From: Xenophilus sp. E41
Lineage (GTDB): Bacteria > Pseudomonadota > Gammaproteobacteria > Burkholderiales > Burkholderiaceae_C
Length of the DNA stretch: 64,000 nt
Direction: 5' to 3'
NCBI RefSeq assembly: GCF_003671765.1
Contig: NZ_QPIB01000007.1
Span: 186,001 to 250,000 of the forward strand
Position numbers and translations under genes: made by a program. Position 1 is the stretch's first letter; the number at the start of each line of letters is the position of its first letter. The notes beneath the pieces are model-generated. The model saw only the letters and a program-made list of their open reading frames with translations, was not told the DNA's origin and did no database searches. This document shows positions 25,387 to 33,587 of the stretch, piece by piece.

Positions 25387-26352
25387 ATGCAACGCAGACA
25401 CCTGATGCTGGCCGCCGCGGCCGGCGCACTCACCGCCGTGGGCGCCCATGCCCAGGCCTGGCCCGCCCGGCCGATCCGCCTGGTCGTGCCCTTCCCGGCG
25501 GGCGGCGCCACCGACCTGTTCGCGCGCACGCTGTCGCAGAAGATGGGCGAGAAGCTCGGCACCACCCTGGTGGTCGACAACAAGCCCGGCGCGGGCGGCG
25601 CCATCGGCTCGGACCTCGCCGCCAAGGCTGCGCCCGACGGCTACACGCTGCTGCTGGCGACCACCAGCACGCACTCGATCGGCCCGTCGATCAATCCCAG
25701 GCTGCCCTACGACACGGTGCGCGACTTCACGCCCATCGGCCACGTGGGCGACGCGCCCAGCATCATGCTGGTCCCCGTCAACTCGCCCGCGAAGACGGTG
25801 CGCGAGTGGATCGACCACGCGAAGAAGAACCCCGGCAAGCTTAACTACGCCTCCAGCGGCAACGGCACCATCGTGCAGCTGACGGCCGAGCTCTTCAAGT
25901 CGATGGCCGGCGTGTTCGTCACGCACATTCCCTACAAGGGCACCGCGCTCGCCATGCCCGACCTCATGAGCGGCAAGGTCGACGTGCTCTTCGACTCGCT
26001 GCCCACCGGGCTGCCCTTCGTGCGCGACGGGCGGCTGCGCGCGCTGGCCGTCACCTCCCTCAAGCGCAGCCCGCTCGCGCCCGACCTGCCGCCGGTGGCC
26101 GACACGCTGCCGGGCTTCGAATCGACCACCTGGTTCGGCCTGTACGGCCCCAAGGGGCTGCCGCCCGAGCTGGTGACGCGCGTCAATGCCGCCGCCAACC
26201 AGGCGATGAGCGACCCGGAACTGCGCGACAAGCTGGCCAAGCTCGGCATCGAGCCGGCCAGCGGCACCCCGGCGCAGTTCGCCCAGCTGGTGGCGCAGGA
26301 CGCCGCCAAATGGAAGAAGATCATCGTCGAGCGCAAGATCACCGGCGACTGA
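25387..26352 (+). CDS. Bug/TctC-family periplasmic substrate-binding protein
   Basis: The 321-residue precursor has a Sec/Tat-like signal peptide (MQRRHLMLAAAAGALTAVGA, cleavage near AHA-QA). It then has the Bug-family signature WPARPIRLVVPFPAGGATDL, a central NYASSGNGT ligand-loop motif and HIPYKGTALAMPDLMSGKVD. Bug proteins bind carboxylates, amino acids or aromatic acids for TTT transporters, and the ligand here is unknown. ATG 25387 gives a standard signal peptide, while the frame extends about 120 bp upstream. It heads a gene set with gamma-glutamyltransferase, a DMT exporter and an SDR. Confidence 0.92.
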   Translation: MQRRHLMLAAAAGALTAVGAHAQAWPARPIRLVVPFPAGGATDLFARTLSQKMGEKLGTTLVVDNKPGAGGAIGSDLAAKAAPDGYTLLLATTSTHSIGPSINPRLPYDTVRDFTPIGHVGDAPSIMLVPVNSPAKTVREWIDHAKKNPGKLNYASSGNGTIVQLTAELFKSMAGVFVTHIPYKGTALAMPDLMSGKVDVLFDSLPTGLPFVRDGRLRALAVTSLKRSPLAPDLPPVADTLPGFESTTWFGLYGPKGLPPELVTRVNAAANQAMSDPELRDKLAKLGIEPASGTPAQFAQLVAQDAAKWKKIIVERKITGD

Positions 26353-26395
26353 TCGCCACCCGCGCCCGCCCCTCTCCCGTTCCCGCCCCGCCGCC

Positions 26396-28024
26396 ATGAA
26401 GCACTTCGACTACGCCAACCCCTACCCCTCGACCCGCATCCCGGTCTTCGCCCGCAATGTCGTCTCGACCTCGCACCCGCTGGCGGCGCAGGCCGGCCTG
26501 CGCATGCTGCACCAGGGTGGCAATGCGGTCGACGCGGCCATCGCCGCCGCGGCCGCGATGACGCTGGTCGAGCCGGTGAGCAACGGCCTCGGGTCGGACG
26601 CCTTCTGCATCCTGTGGGACGGCCAGCAGCTGCACGGCCTCAACAGCTCGGGCAGCGCGCCTGCGGCCTGGACGCCGGAGTACTTCCGCAAGAAGTACGG
26701 GGCCGACGCCGCCACGCCGCCGATGCGCGGCATCGATTCGGTCACCGTGCCGGGCGCGGTGGGCGCGTGGGCCGCGCTGTCCGAGCGTTTCGGCAAGCTG
26801 CCCTTCGCCGACCTCATGGCCCCGGCCATCGAGATCGCCGAGCGCGGCTACCTGGTGCCGCCGGTGGTGCAGCAGAAGTGGGATGCGGCCACGCCGATCC
26901 TGAAGGACCAGCCGGGCTTCGCCGACGCCTTCCTGCCCTGGGGCCGCTCGCCGAAGGTGGGCGAGCTGTTCAAGTTCCCGGCGGCGGCGCGTGCGCTCAA
27001 GTCCATCGCGGGCAGCAAAGGCGAATCCTTCTACCGCGGCGAGATCGCGGCGGCGCTGGAGGCGTTCTCCACCGCGAACGGCGGCAGCCTCAAGGCCAGC
27101 GACCTCGCGGCCTGTAAGCCCGAGTGGGTCACGCCGGTGGAGCGCGAGTACCGCGGCTACACGCTGCACGAGATCCCGCCCAACGGCCAGGGCATCGCGG
27201 CGCTGATCGCGCTGGGCATCCTGGAGAAGTTCGACATCGCCTCGCTGCCCGTCGATTCGGTGCAGTCGCAGCACCTGCAGATCGAGGCCATGAAGCTGGC
27301 CTTCGCCGACGTGTACCGCTACGTGGCCGAGCGCGGCGCGATGGAGGTGACGACCGAACAGATGCTGGACGACGCGTATCTCGCCGCGCGCGCCAAGCTC
27401 ATCGACCCCACGCGCGCGCAGGACTTCCAGGCCGGCAACCCGGTCAAGGGCGGCACCATCTACCTCACGGCCGCCGACGAGAACGGCATGATGGTCAGCT
27501 TCATCCAGAGCAACTACATGGGCTTCGGCTCGGGTTGCGTGGAACCTACCTTCGGCATCAGCCTGCAGAACCGCGGCCACGGCTTCAGCCTGAAGGACGG
27601 CAGCCCCAACCAGGTGGCGCCGGGCAAGCGGCCCTTCCACACCATCATCCCGGGCTTCCTCACCAAGAAGGGCCAGCCGATCATGAGCTTCGGCGTGATG
27701 GGCGGCAACATGCAGCCGCAGGGCCACCTGCAGACCCTGGTGCGCATGCTCGACTACGGCCAGAACCCGCAGGCCGCCTGCGACGCGCCGCGCTGGCGCT
27801 TCAACGCCGGGCGAGCGATCAACGTCGAGGCGGCGATGAACCCCGCCACCGTGCAGGGCCTGAAGGACCTGGGTCACGAGGTGGAGGTCATCAACGACTC
27901 CTACCAGGACTTCGGCGCCGGCCAGTTCATCTGGCGCGTGGGCGAGGAAAACGGCAAGCCCTCCGAGGAAGGCTACGTCATCGCCAGCGACCCGCGGCGC
28001 GACGGGCTGGCCGCCGGGTACTGA
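26396..28024 (+). CDS. gamma-glutamyltransferase family protein, cytoplasmic type
   Basis: The 542-residue Ntn-hydrolase is related to gamma-glutamyltranspeptidase. Family features are NAVDAAIAAAAAMTLVEP, GIDSVTVPGAVGAWA, and the self-cleavage site preceding nucleophile Thr354 in VKGGTIYLTAAD. GFGSGCVEPTFGISLQNRG and the C-terminal FGVMGGNMQPQGHLQ also fit. There is no signal peptide, unlike periplasmic Ggt, and the substrate-binding lid is reduced. Substrates could be gamma-glutamyl or other amide compounds. It begins 44 bp after the Bug-protein gene, suggesting joint use of an imported compound. Confidence 0.88.
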   Translation: MKHFDYANPYPSTRIPVFARNVVSTSHPLAAQAGLRMLHQGGNAVDAAIAAAAAMTLVEPVSNGLGSDAFCILWDGQQLHGLNSSGSAPAAWTPEYFRKKYGADAATPPMRGIDSVTVPGAVGAWAALSERFGKLPFADLMAPAIEIAERGYLVPPVVQQKWDAATPILKDQPGFADAFLPWGRSPKVGELFKFPAAARALKSIAGSKGESFYRGEIAAALEAFSTANGGSLKASDLAACKPEWVTPVEREYRGYTLHEIPPNGQGIAALIALGILEKFDIASLPVDSVQSQHLQIEAMKLAFADVYRYVAERGAMEVTTEQMLDDAYLAARAKLIDPTRAQDFQAGNPVKGGTIYLTAADENGMMVSFIQSNYMGFGSGCVEPTFGISLQNRGHGFSLKDGSPNQVAPGKRPFHTIIPGFLTKKGQPIMSFGVMGGNMQPQGHLQTLVRMLDYGQNPQAACDAPRWRFNAGRAINVEAAMNPATVQGLKDLGHEVEVINDSYQDFGAGQFIWRVGEENGKPSEEGYVIASDPRRDGLAAGY

Positions 28025-28096
28025 TCCGAACTGGGCCGGCCGCCGCCATCGGCGTGCGGGGGCATCGCCAGCCACGTCGGCGCGCGGGCGCCATGC

Positions 28097-29056
28097 ATGC
28101 GAACATCCAGGGCTGACTTCTCAGAAGAAAAAGTGCCTGCAACGCCCGCCCTGCCTGCGCAAGCAGCTACGAAATCCATAGCGCCCGGCCTGGCGCTGGC
28201 CTCCTTCGGCGCCATCGCCTTCAGCGGCAAGGCGATCATCGTGAAGCTGGCCTACCGCTACGGCGTCGATGCGGTGACGCTGATCATGCTGCGCATGCTC
28301 TTCGCGCTGCCCCTGTTCGCCGTCATGGCCTGGTGGGCGGGCCGCGGCAAGCCGCCACTCACGAAGCGCGACTGGCTGGGCGTGCTGGGGCTGGGCGTCA
28401 CCGGCTACTACCTCGCGAGCTTCCTCGACTTCGCCGGCCTGGCCTACATCACGGCCAGCCTGGAGCGGCTGATCCTGTACCTCAACCCCACGCTGGTGCT
28501 GCTCTTCGGCTGGCTGGCGTACGGGCGGCGCATCCGCGGCGGTCAACTCCTGGGCATGGCCATCAGCTACGCCGGCGTGATGCTGGTCTTCGGCCACGAG
28601 CTGCAGATCGGCCAGAGCCGCGCGGCGGCCTGGGGCACGCTGCTGGTCTTCCTGAGCGCGGTGAGCTACGCCATCTACCTCGTGTGGAGCGGCGAGTTCG
28701 TCAAGCGCCTGGGCTCGCTGCGGCTGGTGGGCCTGGCCACCAGCGTGGCCTGCCTGCTGTGCATCGGCCAGTACCTGGTGCTGCGGCCGGTGGGTGCGGT
28801 GTTCGAACTCGCGCCCCAGGTGATCTGGCTGTCGGTGCTCAATGCCACGCTGTGCACCGCGGTGCCGGTGCTCGCGGTGATGATGGCGATCGAGCGCATC
28901 GGCGCCGCCGTGGCCGCGCAGACCGGCATGATCGGGCCGATGTCGACCATCCTCATGGGCGTGGTCATCCTGGGCGAGCCCTTCACCGCCTGGATCGCGG
29001 CCGGCACGGCGCTGGTGATCGCCGGCATCTTCGTCTTCACCCGCGCGGGAAAATGA
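28097..29056 (+). CDS. DMT-superfamily transporter (EamA)
   Basis: The 319-residue protein has ten predicted transmembrane helices in two EamA repeats. Markers are SGKAIIVKLAYRYGVDAVTLIMLRM in the first (read here in two parts) and AQTGMIGPMSTILMGVVILGE in the second. Members export amino acids or metabolites, and the substrate here is unknown. The start is uncertain. ATG 28097 has no clear ribosome-binding site, whereas GTG 28133 follows an AGAAGAAAA tract. A 17-bp repeat copy encodes part of the N-terminus (A-T-K-S-I-A). It follows the GGT gene on the same strand. Confidence 0.88.
   Translation: MRTSRADFSEEKVPATPALPAQAATKSIAPGLALASFGAIAFSGKAIIVKLAYRYGVDAVTLIMLRMLFALPLFAVMAWWAGRGKPPLTKRDWLGVLGLGVTGYYLASFLDFAGLAYITASLERLILYLNPTLVLLFGWLAYGRRIRGGQLLGMAISYAGVMLVFGHELQIGQSRAAAWGTLLVFLSAVSYAIYLVWSGEFVKRLGSLRLVGLATSVACLLCIGQYLVLRPVGAVFELAPQVIWLSVLNATLCTAVPVLAVMMAIERIGAAVAAQTGMIGPMSTILMGVVILGEPFTAWIAAGTALVIAGIFVFTRAGK
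28166..28182 (+). repeat. 17-bp palindromic repeat, copy 4 (5' end of DMT gene)
   Basis: GCTACGAAATCCATAGC is preceded by CTGCGCAAGCA, the flank typical of this family. It reads in frame as A-T-K-S-I-A, just before the first transmembrane helix of the transporter. Confidence 0.78.
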
Positions 29057-29116
29057 ATCACCCCCCAAGCGGCTTCGCCCGAGGCCGCCGCCAGACGCGG
29101 CGACCGTTCAGGCCGT

Positions 29117-29219
29117 CCAAACCTGCGCAGGCAGGTTTGGAGCCGCGGCCCTCACCCCCCCTCTGCTTCGCGAGGGGGGCGCACCCAGTGGCCCGGCAGA
29201 GCCGGTTCCACGGGTGCCC
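29117..29219 (+). repeat. GC-rich interspersed repeat, family B copy 2, plus hairpin
   Basis: The 240-bp DMT-SDR gap contains a perfect 10-bp hairpin, CCAAACCTGC (29117-29126) with GCAGGTTTGG (29131-29140), loop GCAG. An element then begins with a CCCCCCTC...GAGGGGGG stem (about 29154-29179) and ends GGCCCGGCAGAGCCGGTTCC plus ACGGGTGCCC. The right half matches the copy at 15947-16035. The rest of the gap holds only the ribosome-binding site of the SDR gene. Confidence 0.72.
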
Positions 29220-29296
29220 TGAACGACTCGCCGTAGCGGCGGCACGGCAGGCGCGAATTCGCATCACATCCGACATTCACGACAAGGAGCAAACAC

Positions 29297-30100
29297 ATGG
29301 ATCTGGGCATCGCAGGAAAGACGGCGCTGGTGTGCGGCGCGAGCAAGGGTCTCGGCTATGGCTGCGCGCTGGCGCTGGTGCAGGAGGGCGTCAACGTCGT
29401 GATCGTGGCGCGCGGCGCCGAGGCGCTGGAAGCGGCTGCTGACAAATTGATCGCTGCCCGCGCAGGCGGGGCGGGCGCCGCGGGGCCGTTCGTCAAGCAC
29501 GTGGCGGCCGACATCACGACGCCCGAGGGCCGCGCGGCGGTGTTCGCCGTGCAGGCCGACTACGACATCGTCGTCACCAATGCCGGCGGACCGCCGCCCG
29601 GCGACTTCCGCAGCTGGGATCGCGAAGCCTGGATCAAGGCCGTGGACGCCAACATGCTCACGCCCATCGAGCTGATCAAGGCCACCGTCGACGGCATGGC
29701 GGCGCGCGGCTTCGGCCGCATCGTCAACATCACGTCCAGCGCGGTGAAGGCGCCGATCGACATCCTCGGGCTGTCCAACGGCGCGCGCAGCGGGCTCACC
29801 GGCTTCGTCGCCGGCCTGGCGCGCAGCGGCATCGCCGCCCAGGGCGTGACCATCAACAACCTGCTGCCGGGCGCCTTCGACACCGACCGCCTGCGCAACA
29901 CCGCGGCCGGCGCGGCCCAGAAGACGGGCCAGACCATCGAGGCGATCCAGGAGTCGCGCAAGAAGACCATTCCCGCACGCCGCTTCGGCACGCCCGAGGA
30001 GTTCGGCGCCATCTGCGCCTTCCTGTGCAGCCAGCAGGCGGCCTACATGACGGGCCAGAACGTGCTGGCGGACGGCGGCGCGTACCCCGGCACGTACTGA
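29297..30100 (+). CDS. SDR-family protein lacking the YxxxK pair
   Basis: The 267-residue short-chain dehydrogenase-fold protein has CGASKGLG (13-20), the NAG equivalent VTNAGGPPPGDF (94-105) and Ser in NITSSAV (about 147-148). Where YxxxK is expected it has S160-N-G-A-R164, in LSNGARSGLTGFVAG. This pattern recurs in a FabG-like SDR subgroup that I recall from beta-proteobacteria, so it is probably not a mutation. Chemistry without the Tyr is uncertain. AAGGAG lies ahead of ATG 29297. A degenerate 17-bp repeat copy extends the loop near residues 48-62. Confidence 0.85.
   Translation: MDLGIAGKTALVCGASKGLGYGCALALVQEGVNVVIVARGAEALEAAADKLIAARAGGAGAAGPFVKHVAADITTPEGRAAVFAVQADYDIVVTNAGGPPPGDFRSWDREAWIKAVDANMLTPIELIKATVDGMAARGFGRIVNITSSAVKAPIDILGLSNGARSGLTGFVAGLARSGIAAQGVTINNLLPGAFDTDRLRNTAAGAAQKTGQTIEAIQESRKKTIPARRFGTPEEFGAICAFLCSQQAAYMTGQNVLADGGAYPGTY
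29438..29454 (+). repeat. 17-bp palindromic repeat, copy 5 (in SDR gene, degenerate)
   Basis: GCTGACAAATTGATCGC differs at three positions from GCTATCAAATTGATAGC. It is followed by TGCCCGCGCAGGCGGGGCGG, a reversed form of the GC-rich flank seen at 37181-37209. It reads in frame as A-D-K-L-I-A and leads into an Ala/Gly-rich loop, R-A-G-G-A-G-A-A-G. Confidence 0.55.
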
Positions 30101-30188
30101 GGCGAGGCGTGGCGCGGCGCGGCGCCGCGTCCGGGGCGGTCCGTGCGGCGCGGCACAATCCGCCGTCGCCATACCGCCCCCCACGCCC

Positions 30189-32540
30189 TTGAGTCCCGAA
30201 ACAGCCCACCGCATCACCCTGGTCTCGGTCACCGGCCTGGCCGACGCGCAGGGTGCCGCCCGCGCGCTGGCCTTCAGCCAGCGCCAACTGCCCGCCTGCC
30301 GCGCGCTGCTGTGCAGCCCGGTGCGGCCGGCGGACCTGCCGCCGGGCATCGAGCATCTGCCGATCGCGCCGCTGAACTACCACGAGTACAGCTGGTTCAT
30401 GCTCTTCGCGCTGTGGCGCGTGGTGCCGACCGAGTTCGCGCTCGTGGTGCAGGAGGACGGCTGGGTGCTCGAGGGGGCCAGCTGGCGCGACGACTACCTG
30501 GCCTACGACTACGTCGGCGCGCCCATCCACCTGGCCCGCATCGACACGCCCGAAGGCGTGCGCTGGAGCCGCCGGTTCGCGTGGTCGACGCCCGAGCATC
30601 CGCTGGGGCAGGGCGCGACGCCGGTGCAGAACGGCGGCTTCAGCCTGCGCAGCCAGCGCCTCATGCGGGCGCTGGTCGATCACCCGCACATCCGGGTCGA
30701 GGTGCCTGCGCCCGACGTGGTGGGCGGCGATCCGCTGCGCATGCAGTGGCAGCACGACGCACTGCTGGAGGACGTGCAGCTCAGCGGCGTGCTGCGTCCC
30801 GCGCTCGAGGCGGTGGGCCTGCGTTTCGCGCCGGTGGAGGTGGCCCGCAGTTTCGCGATCGAGCATGCGGGCCTGCTGCACCATGGTTACGACGCGCTGC
30901 AGCTGTTCGGGCACCACTCGAAGCTGCGGCGCCTCGCCGCGATCGATCCGCCCACGCTGCGCTACCGGCTGCCGCGTTCGCATCTGGCGCGGATCTACGG
31001 CGAGCCCGAGCTGCTGCAACTCTTCGAACGGCGCGGGTACGCGGTCGAGTTCGAGCCGGAGCCCGTCCCCGCGGCGCCGCGACGGGTGTTCGACACCTTC
31101 ACCTACAACGGCGAGCGCGAGGTGCTGCTCACGCGGCTGAACGAGCTGTCGGCCGTGGTGGACTGCTTCGTCGTCGTGGAGGCGACCCGCACCTTCGCGG
31201 GGGAACCGAAGGCCCTGCGCTTCGACCCGGCGGACCCGGCCCTGGAGCCCTTCATCGGCCGCATCCGCTACGTGGTGGTGGACGACATGCCCGACGACCC
31301 GCCGGGTGCGGAATCGGCGGCGGTCGAAGGCGACTGGCTCAACGACCCGCCCAGGACCGGCTTCTGGCTGCGAGAGAAGTTCCAGCGCAACCAGATCCTG
31401 CGCGGCCTGGCGGATGCGGCGCCACACGACCTCGTGTTGATCTCCGACGCCGACGAGATCCCGCGTGCCGAGCGCGTGCGGCAACTGCGCGATGCGCCCC
31501 ACGACCAGGTCTTCGGGCTGCGCCTGCGGCTGTACTACTTCTACGCCAACTACCGCAACGTGGCGGGGCCCGAGTCGGACACGGTCTGGACGGTGGGCTG
31601 TCCGCGTGCCTGGCTCGACGTCCGCACCCCCGGCCAGATGCGGCTGGGTGTGCGTTTCGGCGCCGTGGCCGCGACGCTCGTGGAAGACGCCGGCTGGCAC
31701 CTGTCGTACTTGGGCATGCAGGTCGATGCCGTGCGGCAGAAGATCCGCGGCTTCGCCCACCAGGAATGCCGCGAGCTGGCGGACGCCATCGACCTGACCC
31801 GGCTCGTGATCGATGGGCTCGACCTGTATCGGCGCGCCGGGTACCAGTGGGCGCTGGTCGACGCCGCCCAGGCTCCCGCCTGGTTGCGCGCCGAGCCGTC
31901 GATGCAGCACCTGTTCGCCACGCCCCATGCGGAGGTGCTCCCGCGCTATGCCAAGGAGTCCTACGTGGCGGTGGCGCCCAGTCCCTTCGGCAAATGGGAG
32001 CACCACCCCAACCGCCACATCCTGCAGGCCTATGCCGGGCACGTGCAGGGCCGCGTGATCGACCTGGGATGCAGCCACGGGGCCAGCACCTGGTGGCTCA
32101 CGCAGAACCCACGCGTGCGCGAGGTGGTCGGCGTGGACGTCAACGCCGAAGCGCTCGCAGTGGCGCAGCGCCTGTTCGCCGACGTGATGCTCCCGCACGC
32201 GTTCGTGCACCTCGACCTGACGCAGGGGCAGGCGATCGACCCGCCAGGCGACACGCTGGTGAGCTTTCACACGCTGGAGCACATCTATCCGGCGGACGTC
32301 GCGGCCTTCCTTGCCGCGGCGTACCGGTCGCTCCGGCCGGGCGGATGCTTCGTGGTCTCCATTCCCTACGACCGCGCCTACCCCGATCCCTGCCACGTCG
32401 GCTTCTACACCGAGGCCAGCCTGTCGGCCTGCATGCGCGCCGCGGGCTTCGAGGTGGTCGAATGCTTCAAGGACGATCGCTTCGCCGAGAAGGGCCTGCT
32501 CACCGGCCTGTTCCAGCGGCCGCTGGCGCAGAGCCTCTAG
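30189..32540 (+). CDS. three-domain protein: DUF5672, glycosyltransferase family 17 and SAM methyltransferase
   Basis: The 783-residue protein is read as three modules. Residues about 5-290 match DUF5672, with VVQEDGWVLEG, YDYVGAPI and NGGFSLRS. Residues about 298-560 match GT17 (beta-1,4-GlcNAc transferase-like), with VFDTFTYNGERE, FVVVEATRTFAGEPKALRF, QRNQILRGL and the DxD-type D420-A-D422-E in ISDADEIPR. Residues about 600-780 are a class I methyltransferase, with VIDLGCSHGAS (Asp625), VVGVDVN and LEHIYPADV. It probably assembles and methylates a surface glycan or glycoprotein, which is inference. No signal peptide or membrane helix is seen. The start appears to be TTG with a poor ribosome-binding site. 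Confidence 0.85.
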   Translation: MSPETAHRITLVSVTGLADAQGAARALAFSQRQLPACRALLCSPVRPADLPPGIEHLPIAPLNYHEYSWFMLFALWRVVPTEFALVVQEDGWVLEGASWRDDYLAYDYVGAPIHLARIDTPEGVRWSRRFAWSTPEHPLGQGATPVQNGGFSLRSQRLMRALVDHPHIRVEVPAPDVVGGDPLRMQWQHDALLEDVQLSGVLRPALEAVGLRFAPVEVARSFAIEHAGLLHHGYDALQLFGHHSKLRRLAAIDPPTLRYRLPRSHLARIYGEPELLQLFERRGYAVEFEPEPVPAAPRRVFDTFTYNGEREVLLTRLNELSAVVDCFVVVEATRTFAGEPKALRFDPADPALEPFIGRIRYVVVDDMPDDPPGAESAAVEGDWLNDPPRTGFWLREKFQRNQILRGLADAAPHDLVLISDADEIPRAERVRQLRDAPHDQVFGLRLRLYYFYANYRNVAGPESDTVWTVGCPRAWLDVRTPGQMRLGVRFGAVAATLVEDAGWHLSYLGMQVDAVRQKIRGFAHQECRELADAIDLTRLVIDGLDLYRRAGYQWALVDAAQAPAWLRAEPSMQHLFATPHAEVLPRYAKESYVAVAPSPFGKWEHHPNRHILQAYAGHVQGRVIDLGCSHGASTWWLTQNPRVREVVGVDVNAEALAVAQRLFADVMLPHAFVHLDLTQGQAIDPPGDTLVSFHTLEHIYPADVAAFLAAAYRSLRPGGCFVVSIPYDRAYPDPCHVGFYTEASLSACMRAAGFEVVECFKDDRFAEKGLLTGLFQRPLAQSL

Positions 32541-32558
32541 CGCGCGGGCGGTTCCGGC

Positions 32559-33482
32559 TCAGGCCGGTCGGCGCGACGACAGCACGATTCCTGCCACGAT
32601 CAGCGCGAAGGCCAGCGCGTGGTAGCCGTGCGGCATCTCGCCCAGGAACAGGGCCGAGAGCATGGCTGCGAACAGCGGCGTGAGGTTGACGAAGAAGCCC
32701 GCCGCGTTCGGCCCCGCGCGCTGCACGCCGGCGGCCCAGCAGGGGAAGGCCAGCACCGCCGGTCCGATGGCGATGAAGGCCAGCGCGACGGCCACGCGCC
32801 AGTCGAACGCGAAGAAGCCGTCACCCACGGCCCATTCGCCGGCAGAGAACAGCGCCGACCACAGCACGCCGAAGGCGACCTGGGCCATGAGGAACGCGGC
32901 CCAGTCGCCCCGCACGCCGGCCGGCCCGTGGGTGCGCGTGAGCAGCCAGCTGTAGAGCGCCCAGGCGACGGTGGCCAGCAGCATGTAGAGGTCGCCGCGC
33001 ACCAGGCGCAGCGCGAGCAGCTTGTGCCAGTCGCCGCGGCTCAGGACCAGCGCCACGCCGGCCATCGACAGCACGGCGCCGGCCAGTTCGTGGCGCGTGA
33101 TGCGGTGGCCGAAGAAGAGGGCGCCGGTGGCCATCATCCACAAGGGCATGCTGGAGCCGACCAGCGTCACGTTGATCGGCGTGGACGTCTGCAGCGCCAT
33201 GTATTGCAGCGCGTTGTAGCAACCCACGCCCAGCAGCCCCAGCACCGCATAGCGGCGCCAGTGCGGCCACAGCGGGCTGTCCGGCCGCAGCACCGCCGCG
33301 GCCAGCGGCAGCAGGAGCAGCAGCGCCAGCGCCCAGCGCACCGCATTGAGCGTGAGCGGCGACACCAGGTCGCGCAGCATGCGGCCGATCACCGCGTTGC
33401 TGGCCCACAGCAGCGGCGGCACGGTCAGGAGGAAGGCGGTGCCTGCACCGAGGCCGGTGCGGGCGGGGGTCGTCGTGGTCAT
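32559..33482 (-). CDS. DMT-superfamily transporter (EamA)
   Basis: The 307-residue inner-membrane protein has about ten helices in two EamA domains. Recognisable pieces are PPLLWASNAVIGRML at the start, NAVRWALALLLLLPLA, CYNALQYMALQTSTPINVTLVGSS (shown in parts) and NLTPLFAAMLSALFLGE in the second domain. Metabolite export is the usual role, and the substrate is unknown. It converges tail to tail with the glycosyltransferase fusion, 18 bp away, and is divergent from the quinone reductase gene. Confidence 0.9.
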   Translation of the reverse strand: MTTTTPARTGLGAGTAFLLTVPPLLWASNAVIGRMLRDLVSPLTLNAVRWALALLLLLPLAAAVLRPDSPLWPHWRRYAVLGLLGVGCYNALQYMALQTSTPINVTLVGSSMPLWMMATGALFFGHRITRHELAGAVLSMAGVALVLSRGDWHKLLALRLVRGDLYMLLATVAWALYSWLLTRTHGPAGVRGDWAAFLMAQVAFGVLWSALFSAGEWAVGDGFFAFDWRVAVALAFIAIGPAVLAFPCWAAGVQRAGPNAAGFFVNLTPLFAAMLSALFLGEMPHGYHALAFALIVAGIVLSSRRPA

Positions 33483-33587
33483 GGTTCGGAGAGCGCGCAC
33501 TGTAGCCAGTCGCCTCAAGGCCTGCGCCGACGGGGCCATTCGTGGCACCATGCCACCCCCTTCCTTCCAATGACCTGGGTTGCCACC

